NCBI GenBank assembly: GCA_041392305.1
Contig: JAWKMJ010000015.1
Span: 45,146 to 109,145 of the forward strand
Source of the DNA: JAGQYP01 sp041392305
Lineage (GTDB): Bacteria; Bacteroidota; Bacteroidia; Flavobacteriales_D; Crocinitomicaceae
Direction: 5' to 3'
Length of the DNA stretch: 64,000 nt
Part shown: positions 52,910 to 60,273 of the stretch, in pieces
Numbering within the stretch: position 1 is the stretch's first letter
Layout of the letters: every line of letters begins with the position of its first letter
Notes under the pieces: model-generated
What the model was told of the DNA's origin: nothing
Database searches by the model: none
Seen by the model: the letters and a program-made list of their open reading frames with translations, nothing else
Program-made: the position numbers and the translations under genes

Positions 52910-52941
52910 AGAGCTGCTCAATTTGGGTGGCTCTTTTTTTT
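52910..52941 (+). terminator. Intrinsic terminator after the DUF4197 gene
   Basis: AGAGCTGCTC, five-base loop, GGGTGGCTCT, then a run of eight T; the stem has ten pairs including three G-U type pairs. Confidence 0.8.
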
Positions 52942-53560
52942 GATGAAAAATTAAAAATGAATAATGAAAAATTAAGTTTTCCGCTTGTGAGAGCGTCACG
53001 CTCGTAACTATACTTCCGGTTTCCTGGGCTCGCGCTCGGACACCTAAGGTTAATAAAAAAGGCCTTCGAGCGCGCTTGTCCAGACTACTCGTCAGGGAGT
53101 CGAGAAGACCGACAACCGAAGTCCAAATCAAAAAAAACATTCTAACTTAACATCTCATACCTCTCTGGTACAAGAGAAAGGATGCGATCTAAAAACCAAA
53201 TCACCCAATAAACTCATAACACTTCGACTACTTCTCGACTCCACTACGTTGCGCTCGAAGTTGCTCAGCGACCGCAAATTAAAACTAAACAAAGGCCGCA
53301 ATCACCTAGAGATAAAACACTTCTGCCCGTCAATGCGGCCAACCCTCTCCTTCCAGCCAACGGTCGCTGAGCCGACCGAGTGAAATGAAGCCAAAGCGGA
53401 ATGAAATCGAGGTCCAGTCGAAGCGTTTTGGGGTGATTCCTATTTCTCAGTTATGCTACAACCAAAGTCCAAACCAAAATATTCACTATCTTAGATTTAA
53501 ATCGACCTTCTATGAGATTTCAAAGAAGTTTTAGCATAAACTTACTCTTGACCCGATACG
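52942..53560. repeat. Repeat-rich non-coding block with MITE-like inverted repeat
   Basis: No credible gene in about 620 bases. It holds a TGAAAAATTAAAAATGAATAA-type run (52942-52977), a GAGCGTCACGCTC palindrome at 52992, several GC-rich GCGCTCG motifs, and an inverted-repeat element: outer arms CTTCGACT (53222-53229) and AGTCGAAG (53416-53423), inner arms GCTCAGCGACCG (53263-53274) and CGGTCGCTGAGC (53361-53372), the latter a perfect 12-base match. GCTCAGCGACC/GGTCGCTGAGC motifs are widespread in Bacteroidota intergenic repeats. No transposase is present. Confidence 0.65.
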
Positions 53561-53617
53561 ATCGTGACGCTCGCACCAGTATTAGGTTTATTGTCAAACG
53601 TTTACAACGGAAATAAA

Positions 53618-54019
53618 ATGATATTTGCTAGAATTGAAATCTATGTTTATTATTTTTTCAGGAAGATGTATGGACGACCTTATACTAAAAATGGGGACAA
53701 TGTTGCGGTTGTAATAATTGGATTATGTGCAATTTGGTCAATAGTTTTGTTAAATCTTTCTGACAGAGTGTTTGGAACTAGGGTATTGACTTATTTAGAA
53801 CAAAGTGGCATTCCTTTGATTTTATTTAGTTTGCCTGTTCTATTGTCATATTTAATATTGTATTTCCTATTAAGGAGAAAGTTGTCATATAATAAAAAGA
53901 GAAAATTAGTAGAAAAGTTCCCCAATTGGTTTAAAAAGATGGGGAATGAGATACCAATTGCTATTCTTCTATTTTCTTTCGGTTGTTTTTTTTATTCTAT
54001 GTTTTTTTTATCGGAGTAA
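53618..54019 (+). CDS. Small hypothetical membrane protein
   Basis: A 133-residue protein from the ATG at 53618; an upstream GTG at 53564 is in frame but lies in repeat-like DNA, so it is not preferred. Three membrane helices are visible: VAVVIIGLCAIWSIVLLNL, GIPLILFSLPVLLSYLILYF, and IPIAILLFSFGCFFYSMFF, with basic loops (RRKLSYNKKRKL). No family recognised. It sits alone in the repeat-rich island, between two copies of CCGACAACCGAAG (53110 and 54091), which may indicate recent arrival. Confidence 0.55.
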   Translation: MIFARIEIYVYYFFRKMYGRPYTKNGDNVAVVIIGLCAIWSIVLLNLSDRVFGTRVLTYLEQSGIPLILFSLPVLLSYLILYFLLRRKLSYNKKRKLVEKFPNWFKKMGNEIPIAILLFSFGCFFYSMFFLSE

Positions 54020-54250
54020 AGATAATATCCCCCCGCTACCGCACGAACCGACGAAGGAGCTCTGCGAAGCAAATCCCTTCGTGTGGTAATCCGACAACCG
54101 AAGACGGCAAAAAGGTGGCGAAAAAGAGTGCCGACCCTCCCAAAAAACAATAAACAAGACTAATACTTTTTGATAATCCCTCCTAAATCATGAATCATTT
54201 AGTCATACATCAATAAATCATAAATCAACCCAACATACATCCGAATTCCT
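54020..54250. repeat. Repeat remnant downstream of the membrane gene
   Basis: Non-coding. It contains an imperfect hairpin (CCGCACGAA ... TTCGTGTGG, 54041-54086) and a second copy of CCGACAACCGAAG at 54091-54103, matching 53110-53122. The rest is AT-rich with no gene. Confidence 0.5.
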
Positions 54251-54258
54251 TACATTTG
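54251..54258 (+). promoter_or_regulatory. -7 promoter box directly before the nucleoside phosphorylase
   Basis: TACATTTG matches TAnnTTTG and ends only four bases before the ATG at 54263, which would give an almost leaderless mRNA. Confidence 0.5.
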
Positions 54259-54262
54259 AAAC

Positions 54263-55126
54263 ATGATACCAGAATCAGAATTAATATTAAATGCCAAAGG
54301 GAATGTATATCATCTAGATCTTGCTCCTGAACAGATTGCGGATGATGTAATTATCGTTGGTGATCCGGATCGAGTGAAAATGGTTTCTTCTTTTTTTGAT
54401 TCCGTGGAATTTGAAAATCACAATCGGGAATTCTTCTCTACTACTGGTCTTTTCAATGGCAAACGGATCACGGTTATTTCTTCTGGGATTGGGACCGACA
54501 ATATTGATATTTTGCTGAATGAACTAGATGCATTGAGAAATATCGATCTAAAAACTAGAGAGATCAAAAGTGAGTTATCTAGTTTAAATATTGTTCGAAT
54601 TGGGACAAGTGGCTCGTTGAGAAGTAATATTCAGCCTGGAGATGTAGTGGTTTCGTCTTTTGCTATTGGAATAGACGGACTCCTTAATTTTTATGATCTC
54701 GATAAAAATGATGAACCCAATCAGCATCTAAAAGAAAATCTGGAATGGCATCCTGAATTTAACAAACCTTATATGGTGCAGGGAAGTCAAAAATTGATCG
54801 ATCAATTAAGTCAGGGTTATCATCAAGGAATCACTGTTACAGCCAATGGTTTTTATGCTCCTCAGGGTAGAGAAATCAGACTAAAAAACAGAAAGTCTAA
54901 CTTTTTGGATGCTTTGAAGTCGTATTCTTACCAGCAAATACCTGTGACCAACCTGGAAATGGAAACTTCAGGATTATATGGTTTGTCCAAATTATTGGGT
55001 CACGAAGCCTGCACAGTTTGTTTGATTTTAGCTGGGCGAACTTCCCATAAATTCCAAGTGGATTACCACGGTAAAATGAAAGATTTGATTCAGGAGATTC
55101 TTATCAGATTAACATCCGGGTATTGA
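54263..55126 (+). CDS. Nucleoside phosphorylase (uridine phosphorylase-like)
   Basis: A 287-residue enzyme of the NP-I family, which cleaves nucleosides with phosphate to free base and ribose 1-phosphate. Visible: VIIVGDPDRVKMVSSFF near the N-terminus (phosphate-binding Gly-Asp-Pro-x-Arg), ITVISSGIGTDNIDIL, NIVRIGTSGSLRSNIQPGD, and VTNLEMETSGLYGLSKLLGH, the Glu-Met-Glu ribose-binding signature. Uridine phosphorylase is the nearest type by these blocks, but the substrate is not certain. It likely serves pyrimidine or purine salvage. Confidence 0.88.
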   Translation: MIPESELILNAKGNVYHLDLAPEQIADDVIIVGDPDRVKMVSSFFDSVEFENHNREFFSTTGLFNGKRITVISSGIGTDNIDILLNELDALRNIDLKTREIKSELSSLNIVRIGTSGSLRSNIQPGDVVVSSFAIGIDGLLNFYDLDKNDEPNQHLKENLEWHPEFNKPYMVQGSQKLIDQLSQGYHQGITVTANGFYAPQGREIRLKNRKSNFLDALKSYSYQQIPVTNLEMETSGLYGLSKLLGHEACTVCLILAGRTSHKFQVDYHGKMKDLIQEILIRLTSGY

Positions 55127-55167
55127 AAAACTTTCCTTAGCCCTTATTTTTCCGTATTTAATAGAAA

Positions 55168-55175
55168 TATCTTTG
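55168..55175 (+). promoter_or_regulatory. -7 promoter box directly before the SirB1-like gene
   Basis: TATCTTTG is an exact TAnnTTTG match ending five bases before the ATG at 55181, again leaving almost no leader. Confidence 0.55.
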
Positions 55176-55180
55176 TACAG

Positions 55181-56068
55181 ATGAACGAGGATTCTAAAAT
55201 AGATGCACTGATTCGATTGCTAGATGATCCGGATGAGACTATCTACACTCAGATCAAAGATGAACTGATTTCTTTTGGAGGGAAGATCATTCCAAGACTT
55301 GAAATATTCTGGGAAGAGCACCAATATGAGCTCAATTTGCAAGAACGAGTTGAAGAAATCATTCATAAAATTCAGTTTGATACCGTAGTTGACAATATCA
55401 GAGAGTGGCTTGAAGACCCTTCAAAAGACCTGATTGATGGCGCAATAGCTGTAGCTAAAATTCAGTATCCAGATTTGGATCCGGATAAAGTTCGTGATCA
55501 AATCAACCGGATTCGAAATGCGGTTTGGCTGGAATTGGCGGATGATCAAACTTCCTACGAGAAAGTGAACATCCTGAATCGTGTGCTTTATGATGAATTT
55601 GGATTTAGAGGGAACAAGAAGAATTTCCATTCCCCTCAGAATTCATTTATCAACGATGTGCTTGACACGAAAAAGGGAAATCCTTTGAGTTTAAGTCTGA
55701 TTTACAGCTACATAGCGCAAAGTCTGGATGTTCCTATTTATGGAGTAAATCTTCCGAATCACTTTATACTGGCTTATGTCGATACGGAAAACATCATTGA
55801 ATTGATGGATCATGTTGACAAAGACGATGAAGTTTTGTTTTACATCAATGTATTTTCTAGAGGAACCATCTTTTCGAAGTCAGAAATTGATAAGTTTTTG
55901 AAGCAATTGGACATCGAAAAGGATGAAAAATATTATACACCTTGCACGAATACGGAAATAATTAAACGTATGATTGTGAACCTGCATAACTCCTACGCTA
56001 AATTAGGTTTTGCTGATAAAGTTGAAGAACTTGATCGAATTCTTAAGCTGTTTCCAGATCATTTATGA
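55181..56068 (+). CDS. Transglutaminase-like protein (SirB1 family)
   Basis: A 295-residue protein. After a helical N-terminal part (LIRLLDDPDETIYTQIKDEL, HEAT-like), the SirB1/transglutaminase-like core follows: LYDEFGFRGNKKNFHSPQNSFINDVLDTKKGNPLSLSLIYSYIA in pieces, and VPIYGVNLPNHFILAY with the conserved His. The usual Cys of active transglutaminases is replaced by Pro-Leu-Ser in this family (KKGNPLSLS), so catalysis is doubtful. Function unknown. Its stop overlaps the ispE ATG by four bases (ATGA). Confidence 0.83.
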   Translation: MNEDSKIDALIRLLDDPDETIYTQIKDELISFGGKIIPRLEIFWEEHQYELNLQERVEEIIHKIQFDTVVDNIREWLEDPSKDLIDGAIAVAKIQYPDLDPDKVRDQINRIRNAVWLELADDQTSYEKVNILNRVLYDEFGFRGNKKNFHSPQNSFINDVLDTKKGNPLSLSLIYSYIAQSLDVPIYGVNLPNHFILAYVDTENIIELMDHVDKDDEVLFYINVFSRGTIFSKSEIDKFLKQLDIEKDEKYYTPCTNTEIIKRMIVNLHNSYAKLGFADKVEELDRILKLFPDHL

Positions 56069-56850
56069 TCAGTTTCCCAAATGCAAAAATCAATATTGGC
56101 CTACAGGTTCTTGGAAAAAGAAAGGATGGCTACCATTCAATTTCATCATTGGTTTACCCTATTCCTCTGAAGGATGTATTAGAGATCATTCCATCGGTAG
56201 AATACAGTTTTCACCAATATGGAAAAATTCGAGTCAATCCGAAAGACAATCTTATTGAGAAGGCTTTTCAAATTGTTAAGAAAGAATTTGGTATTCCCAA
56301 TATTGAGATTCACCTTATTAAAAATATTCCTTTGGGATCAGGTTTAGGCGGAGGCAGTTCAAATGCGGTCTTCACGCTTAAAATGCTCAACACTTTATTT
56401 GAATTAAATATTTCGCCAGAAAAATTGCGAAGCATGGCTCTTAAATTAGGTTCTGATTGTCCTTTTTTCATCGAAAATACTCCTCAAATTATTGAAGGAA
56501 GAGGTGAAATTTGCTCCCACAGTCCCTCCTATCTAGAAGGAAAATGGCTATTACTTGCACTTCCGGATATTCAAATAGCAACAGAAACAGCATATTCAAA
56601 TATTCAATTCTCTAAAGAAAAAGAGAAATTAAAATGGGATGATTCGATAGAAAATTGGAAAACTACTGTTGTCAATGATTTTCAGGAATTTCAATTTCAA
56701 AATCACCCTTTCTTATTTCAGATTTATGAAGAAATTGACTTACTATCAGAATATACTTCTTTAACTGGCACAGGTTCCTCTATATATGGAATCTTTAATC
56801 AAAAAATTCCTGTCAATCTTCATTGTGAATCAATTTGGCTTAGACTATGA
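56065..56850 (+). CDS. ispE: 4-diphosphocytidyl-2-C-methyl-D-erythritol kinase
   Basis: A 261-residue GHMP kinase of the MEP isoprenoid pathway, phosphorylating the 2-hydroxyl of CDP-ME. N-terminal FPNAKINIGLQVLGKRKDGYH with the substrate Lys and His, ATP loop IPLGSGLGGGSSNAV, LGSDCPFFIE and C-terminal SLTGTGSSIYGIF. It is somewhat shorter than the enterobacterial enzyme, as is common in Bacteroidota. It is coupled to the SirB1-like gene and overlaps the convergent Nudix gene by six bases. Confidence 0.94.
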   Translation: MISFPNAKINIGLQVLGKRKDGYHSISSLVYPIPLKDVLEIIPSVEYSFHQYGKIRVNPKDNLIEKAFQIVKKEFGIPNIEIHLIKNIPLGSGLGGGSSNAVFTLKMLNTLFELNISPEKLRSMALKLGSDCPFFIENTPQIIEGRGEICSHSPSYLEGKWLLLALPDIQIATETAYSNIQFSKEKEKLKWDDSIENWKTTVVNDFQEFQFQNHPFLFQIYEEIDLLSEYTSLTGTGSSIYGIFNQKIPVNLHCESIWLRL

Positions 56851-57471
56851 CAATAGAATATGTCTCACTTCATTAAAAATCAAAGCCGTTGCACCCCAAA
56901 TTGTTTGATCCTGAATTGCAAAAAATGGAACTTCCTTTAAAATGAATCCCCCTGAAGTTCGAATACTGGTTTTCTGGATATTTACATCCTTAAGAATTTC
57001 TGCGATCGGAATTTCTATCACTTGGCTTACTTCCCTAGGGTCTGGAATAAAAATAGGATCATTTTGATTAAGAACAGAAACAAAAGGATTCACAATGAAA
57101 TGACTTACAGGAATAAAAACCGTGGATAGCCGACGTATCTCACCAACTACATCAGGCTGCACGCCAATTTCTTCATTTGCTTCACGCAAGGCTGTTTGGA
57201 AAATAGTCTCATCAAAATCTTCAATTTTTCCACCTGGCAAACCAATTTGTCCAGAATGAACACCATCGTATGTATTTCTTTCAATAACCACTGTGTGTGG
57301 TTCTCCCCCCTTCTCGTATAAAAAAAACATCACTGAACTTTCACGGTAATCTCTTGTGTCGATTTCGTTATAAGACAAAGGACGATTCATCGGACTCACT
57401 TCTTGATGCGCCCGAATACCGGGTAGTTCAGCTAAAGATTGAAACTTATGAATGATAAAATCCAAGTCCAT
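56845..57471 (-). CDS. Nudix hydrolase, CoA pyrophosphatase type
   Basis: A 208-residue Nudix hydrolase. The Nudix box reads GGKIEDFDETIFQTALREANEEIG (G-x5-E-x7-REUXEEXG, written in parts), preceded by HSGQIGLPGG, the LLxRx-like CoA-enzyme signature region seen in NudL/YeaB. Such enzymes split CoA or acyl-CoA to 3',5'-ADP and phosphopantetheine. No secretion signal. Convergent with ispE and divergent from the DUF493 gene. Confidence 0.88.
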   Translation of the reverse strand: MDLDFIIHKFQSLAELPGIRAHQEVSPMNRPLSYNEIDTRDYRESSVMFFLYEKGGEPHTVVIERNTYDGVHSGQIGLPGGKIEDFDETIFQTALREANEEIGVQPDVVGEIRRLSTVFIPVSHFIVNPFVSVLNQNDPIFIPDPREVSQVIEIPIAEILKDVNIQKTSIRTSGGFILKEVPFFAIQDQTIWGATALIFNEVRHILLS

Positions 57472-57505
57472 TCAGCAAATTTATGACATCGAGCTAAATT
57501 ATGTT

Positions 57506-57513
57506 TATTTTTG
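57506..57513 (+). promoter_or_regulatory. -7 promoter box for the DUF493 gene cluster
   Basis: TATTTTTG matches TAnnTTTG, 20 bases before the ATG at 57534. Confidence 0.5.
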
Positions 57514-57533
57514 ACCCTGCATTTTAAAGCTTT

Positions 57534-57803
57534 ATGGAAGATAAGTGGAAAAAATTGAAAAATAGTCTTGAAATGGAAGAATATCCATTACTATATTATT
57601 TCAAATTTATTATCCCCAATGAAGAGGATAAATTGGAACAATTAAAAGGTAAGTTTAGCTCTGAAGGTGCTGATATTTCTTTGAATTACTCCAAATCCAA
57701 AAAGTACGTAAGTGTTCGGATTAAAGAGGTAATGATGTCGGCCCAACAAATCATAGATGCCTATATTCGGGTTGGTGAAATTGAAGGTGTAATATCGTTA
57801 TAG
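57534..57803 (+). CDS. DUF493 family protein (YbeD-like)
   Basis: An 89-residue ACT-like small protein of the DUF493/YbeD family: YPLLYYFKFIIPNEEDKLEQLKG at the start, DISLNYSKSKKYVSVRIKEVM with the conserved Ser-Lys, and IDAYIRVGEIEGVISL at the end. In enterobacteria YbeD lies next to lipoate genes and is thought regulatory; the role here is unknown. It is followed after one base by a small membrane protein. Confidence 0.85.
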   Translation: MEDKWKKLKNSLEMEEYPLLYYFKFIIPNEEDKLEQLKGKFSSEGADISLNYSKSKKYVSVRIKEVMMSAQQIIDAYIRVGEIEGVISL

Positions 57804-57804
57804 A

Positions 57805-58200
57805 ATGAGTGGAAATTGGTTTTTAGAAGGGATTTTAGGTGTTTTATATCTTACTTTGGGATTGATTGTCGTCCTCATTGGTTACCGGTTCTATATGAAA
57901 TGGTCTGGAAAAGGTCGGAAATCAGAGGCAATATATTTCAAACCAGATCCGTTAAAGAATCGACTTATCATTGGAAATTTTGAATCTTATATTGAGTTGG
58001 ATGAGCCTGCAAAAGTAAAAGTCTATTTAGCAGATTTAAACGGGGAAGAAAAATTTGTGATCTGGGAAAAGAATTTAAAAAAAGGATTGACTCCTATCGC
58101 ATTTGATTCCACACAATATCCAGATGGGGAATATTTCTATACCTTAATTTCTGATGACATGAAGTCTGAAAAAAAGATTAAATTGCAGAATCAGAAATAA
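57805..58200 (+). CDS. Small single-pass membrane protein with periplasmic beta domain
   Basis: A 131-residue protein with one N-terminal membrane helix (LGVLYLTLGLIVVLIGYRF) and a C-terminal beta-sandwich-like part (AKVKVYLADLNGEEKFVIWEKNL, YPDGEYFYTLISDDMKSEKKI) that resembles the FlgD/T9SS-type Ig strand pattern without an actual sorting signature. No function recognised. It lies one base after DUF493 and eight before the next gene, so it is co-transcribed. Confidence 0.65.
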   Translation: MSGNWFLEGILGVLYLTLGLIVVLIGYRFYMKWSGKGRKSEAIYFKPDPLKNRLIIGNFESYIELDEPAKVKVYLADLNGEEKFVIWEKNLKKGLTPIAFDSTQYPDGEYFYTLISDDMKSEKKIKLQNQK

Positions 58201-58207
58201 CCAATAA

Positions 58208-58864
58208 ATGCGTATATTTTTAATCCTAATATTTTCATTTTCAGTTATATGTAGCTTTTCTCAAGGAAAAGACTTTGAACCTAAAGGGGCATTAAAATTT
58301 GATCTTCAACTTCCAATCGTGGTCGGCAATAAACCGATGAAAAGCATTATGAAAGGAATGGTGAAAGGATCACTTTACTATCAACATAATGTATTTAAAG
58401 GGCTCAATGTAGGAATTGGAGGTCATTATATTTTATACACGATTGATGAATTTGCCTTGTATCAAGAAATTACTGGTGCAATGCATGAAGTAGGAGGATT
58501 TGGTAAAATCTCTTACCAAAAATTCTTTGGGGAAAAATTCGGATTTGAATTTGGCTTAAAAGCAGGGTATGCACATTATTTCTGTGTAAATGACTCAAGT
58601 AGAGCTGTTTTGGGTAAAGCTTATGAAGAAGGCACCTATTTTGTTGAGCCTGTATTAAATTTTGAATTAAAAGTTCACGATGCACTAGGGATAAACTTGG
58701 CTTTTGGATGGGCCATTTATGGAACTTATTTTGATGAACGTTTTCTAAGCATTAGTGAACTCCCGGATGGCAATACTTATAAAAAATCAAACACCAACAT
58801 GGTCAATTTAGGCTTCGGAATAAGTTATTATTTTGGATATAAAAACAATCTGAATTCTCAATAA
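58208..58864 (+). CDS. Outer-membrane beta-barrel-like secreted protein
   Basis: A 218-residue protein with signal peptide (MRIFLILIFSFSVICSFSQ) and regular amphipathic strands ending in aromatic residues (YYQHNVFKGLNVGIGGHYIL, KFGFEFGLKAGYAHYFC, GINLAFGWAIYGTYF, MVNLGFGISYYFGY), as in 8-strand outer-membrane barrels of Bacteroidota. Function unknown; part of the 57534-58864 cluster. Confidence 0.72.
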   Translation: MRIFLILIFSFSVICSFSQGKDFEPKGALKFDLQLPIVVGNKPMKSIMKGMVKGSLYYQHNVFKGLNVGIGGHYILYTIDEFALYQEITGAMHEVGGFGKISYQKFFGEKFGFEFGLKAGYAHYFCVNDSSRAVLGKAYEEGTYFVEPVLNFELKVHDALGINLAFGWAIYGTYFDERFLSISELPDGNTYKKSNTNMVNLGFGISYYFGYKNNLNSQ

Positions 58865-58877
58865 TCTTCAAACAATA

Positions 58878-60272
58878 ATGAGTACAATTAAATTTGGAAC
58901 AGATGGATGGCGTGCAATTATCGCCGAGGACTATACAGTAAATAACGTTGCAAGGGTCTCTGTTGCTACTGCAAAATGGGTAAAACAAAATTATGAGAAC
59001 CCAAAAATTGTGATCGGATACGATTGCAGATTTGCAGGCAAACTTTTTGCGGAAACAGCTGCCAAGATTTTTGTAAAAGAAGGCATTCAAGTGATTTTTT
59101 CAAGTGGATTTGTATCTACCCCAATGGTTTCATTAGGAGTTGTGAAAGAAAAAGCCTCACTTGGAGTTGTCATTACTGCAAGTCACAATCCGCCATCCTA
59201 CAACGGTTTTAAGTTGAAAGGTGATTTTGGAGGACCTCTTTTACCAGAACATGTTGCGGAAGTGGAAGCCATGATTCCAAATGAAAACAATTTAAATCTA
59301 GAGGCGCTTTCATTAGATTCAGAGTTGTTTCAGCTGATGGATTTGGAGACGCTTTATGTAGAACATGCACAAGCCAATTTTGACATGGATTTAATCCAAA
59401 AGTCGGGATTGAATCTAGCCTACGATGCCATGTTTGGCGCTGGACAAAATGCAGTTAGAAGATTATTACCCAATGCGACTTTATTGCATTGTGAGCAAAA
59501 TCCAGGGTTTAATGGACAGGCTCCGGAACCGATTGATAAAAATCTACAAGAATTCTCTAATTTGATTAAAAATTCAGGGAACATTGATTCGGGATTGGCG
59601 ACAGATGGTGATGCTGACCGTATTGGATTGTACAATGCCAAAGGAGAATTCATCGACTCACATCATATCATTTTATTATTGATCCATTATTTGGTGAAAT
59701 ACAAAGGGATGACAGGTAAAGTGGTAACTGCATTTTCTTGTACTCCAAAAATTGCAAAGCTTTGTGAACACTACGGTTTAGAACATCAAACTGTAAAAAT
59801 TGGATTCAAATATGTTGCTGGAATCATGATTTCGGAAGATTGTTTGCTTGGAGGTGAGGAATCTGGAGGAATCGCAACTGCCGGGCACATTCCAGAAAGA
59901 GATGGAATTTGGATGGGATTGATTATTTGGGAATTCATGGCGAAGTCTAGGAAGTCATTGGATGATTTGATTCAAGAAGTGTACGATATTGTTGGACCGT
60001 TTGCTTTCGAAAGAGACGATTTACATATAAGTGAAGATTTGAAACAATCTATTATTTCCAATTGCAAAGGAGACAAATACAGTGCATTTGGAGATTATTC
60101 GGTAGAACACGTTGAAACGATTGATGGCTTCAAATACTTTTTTGATGAAGATAGATGGTATATGATCCGTCCTTCAGGAACAGAACCTGTTTTAAGAACT
60201 TATTGTCAGGCTCCAACTTTGGATGAAGTAAGACAAATTCTTAAAATCGGTAAAGACACATTAACGAATTAA
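58878..60272 (+). CDS. Phosphoglucomutase/phosphomannomutase family enzyme
   Basis: A 464-residue alpha-D-phosphohexomutase. The phosphoserine is Ser102 in VVITASHNPPSYNG, the metal loop DGDADRIG follows, then the sugar-binding GGEESGG and the phosphate-binding RPSGTEPVLR. Length is typical of Bacteroidota mutases that turn hexose 6-phosphate into hexose 1-phosphate for nucleotide-sugar and glycan synthesis. Which hexose is preferred is not clear from sequence. The symporter gene starts two bases after the stop. Confidence 0.92.
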   Translation: MSTIKFGTDGWRAIIAEDYTVNNVARVSVATAKWVKQNYENPKIVIGYDCRFAGKLFAETAAKIFVKEGIQVIFSSGFVSTPMVSLGVVKEKASLGVVITASHNPPSYNGFKLKGDFGGPLLPEHVAEVEAMIPNENNLNLEALSLDSELFQLMDLETLYVEHAQANFDMDLIQKSGLNLAYDAMFGAGQNAVRRLLPNATLLHCEQNPGFNGQAPEPIDKNLQEFSNLIKNSGNIDSGLATDGDADRIGLYNAKGEFIDSHHIILLLIHYLVKYKGMTGKVVTAFSCTPKIAKLCEHYGLEHQTVKIGFKYVAGIMISEDCLLGGEESGGIATAGHIPERDGIWMGLIIWEFMAKSRKSLDDLIQEVYDIVGPFAFERDDLHISEDLKQSIISNCKGDKYSAFGDYSVEHVETIDGFKYFFDEDRWYMIRPSGTEPVLRTYCQAPTLDEVRQILKIGKDTLTN

Positions 60273-60273
60273 T

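Noticed and set aside
52907..53140. 77-residue minus-strand frame in the repeat island
   Set aside because: It spans a terminator and simple repeats, with no start signal or recognisable fold.
53514..53617. 34-codon frame beginning MRFQRSFSIN before the orphan membrane gene
   Set aside because: Too short, lies in repeat-like DNA, basic composition, and no supporting signal.
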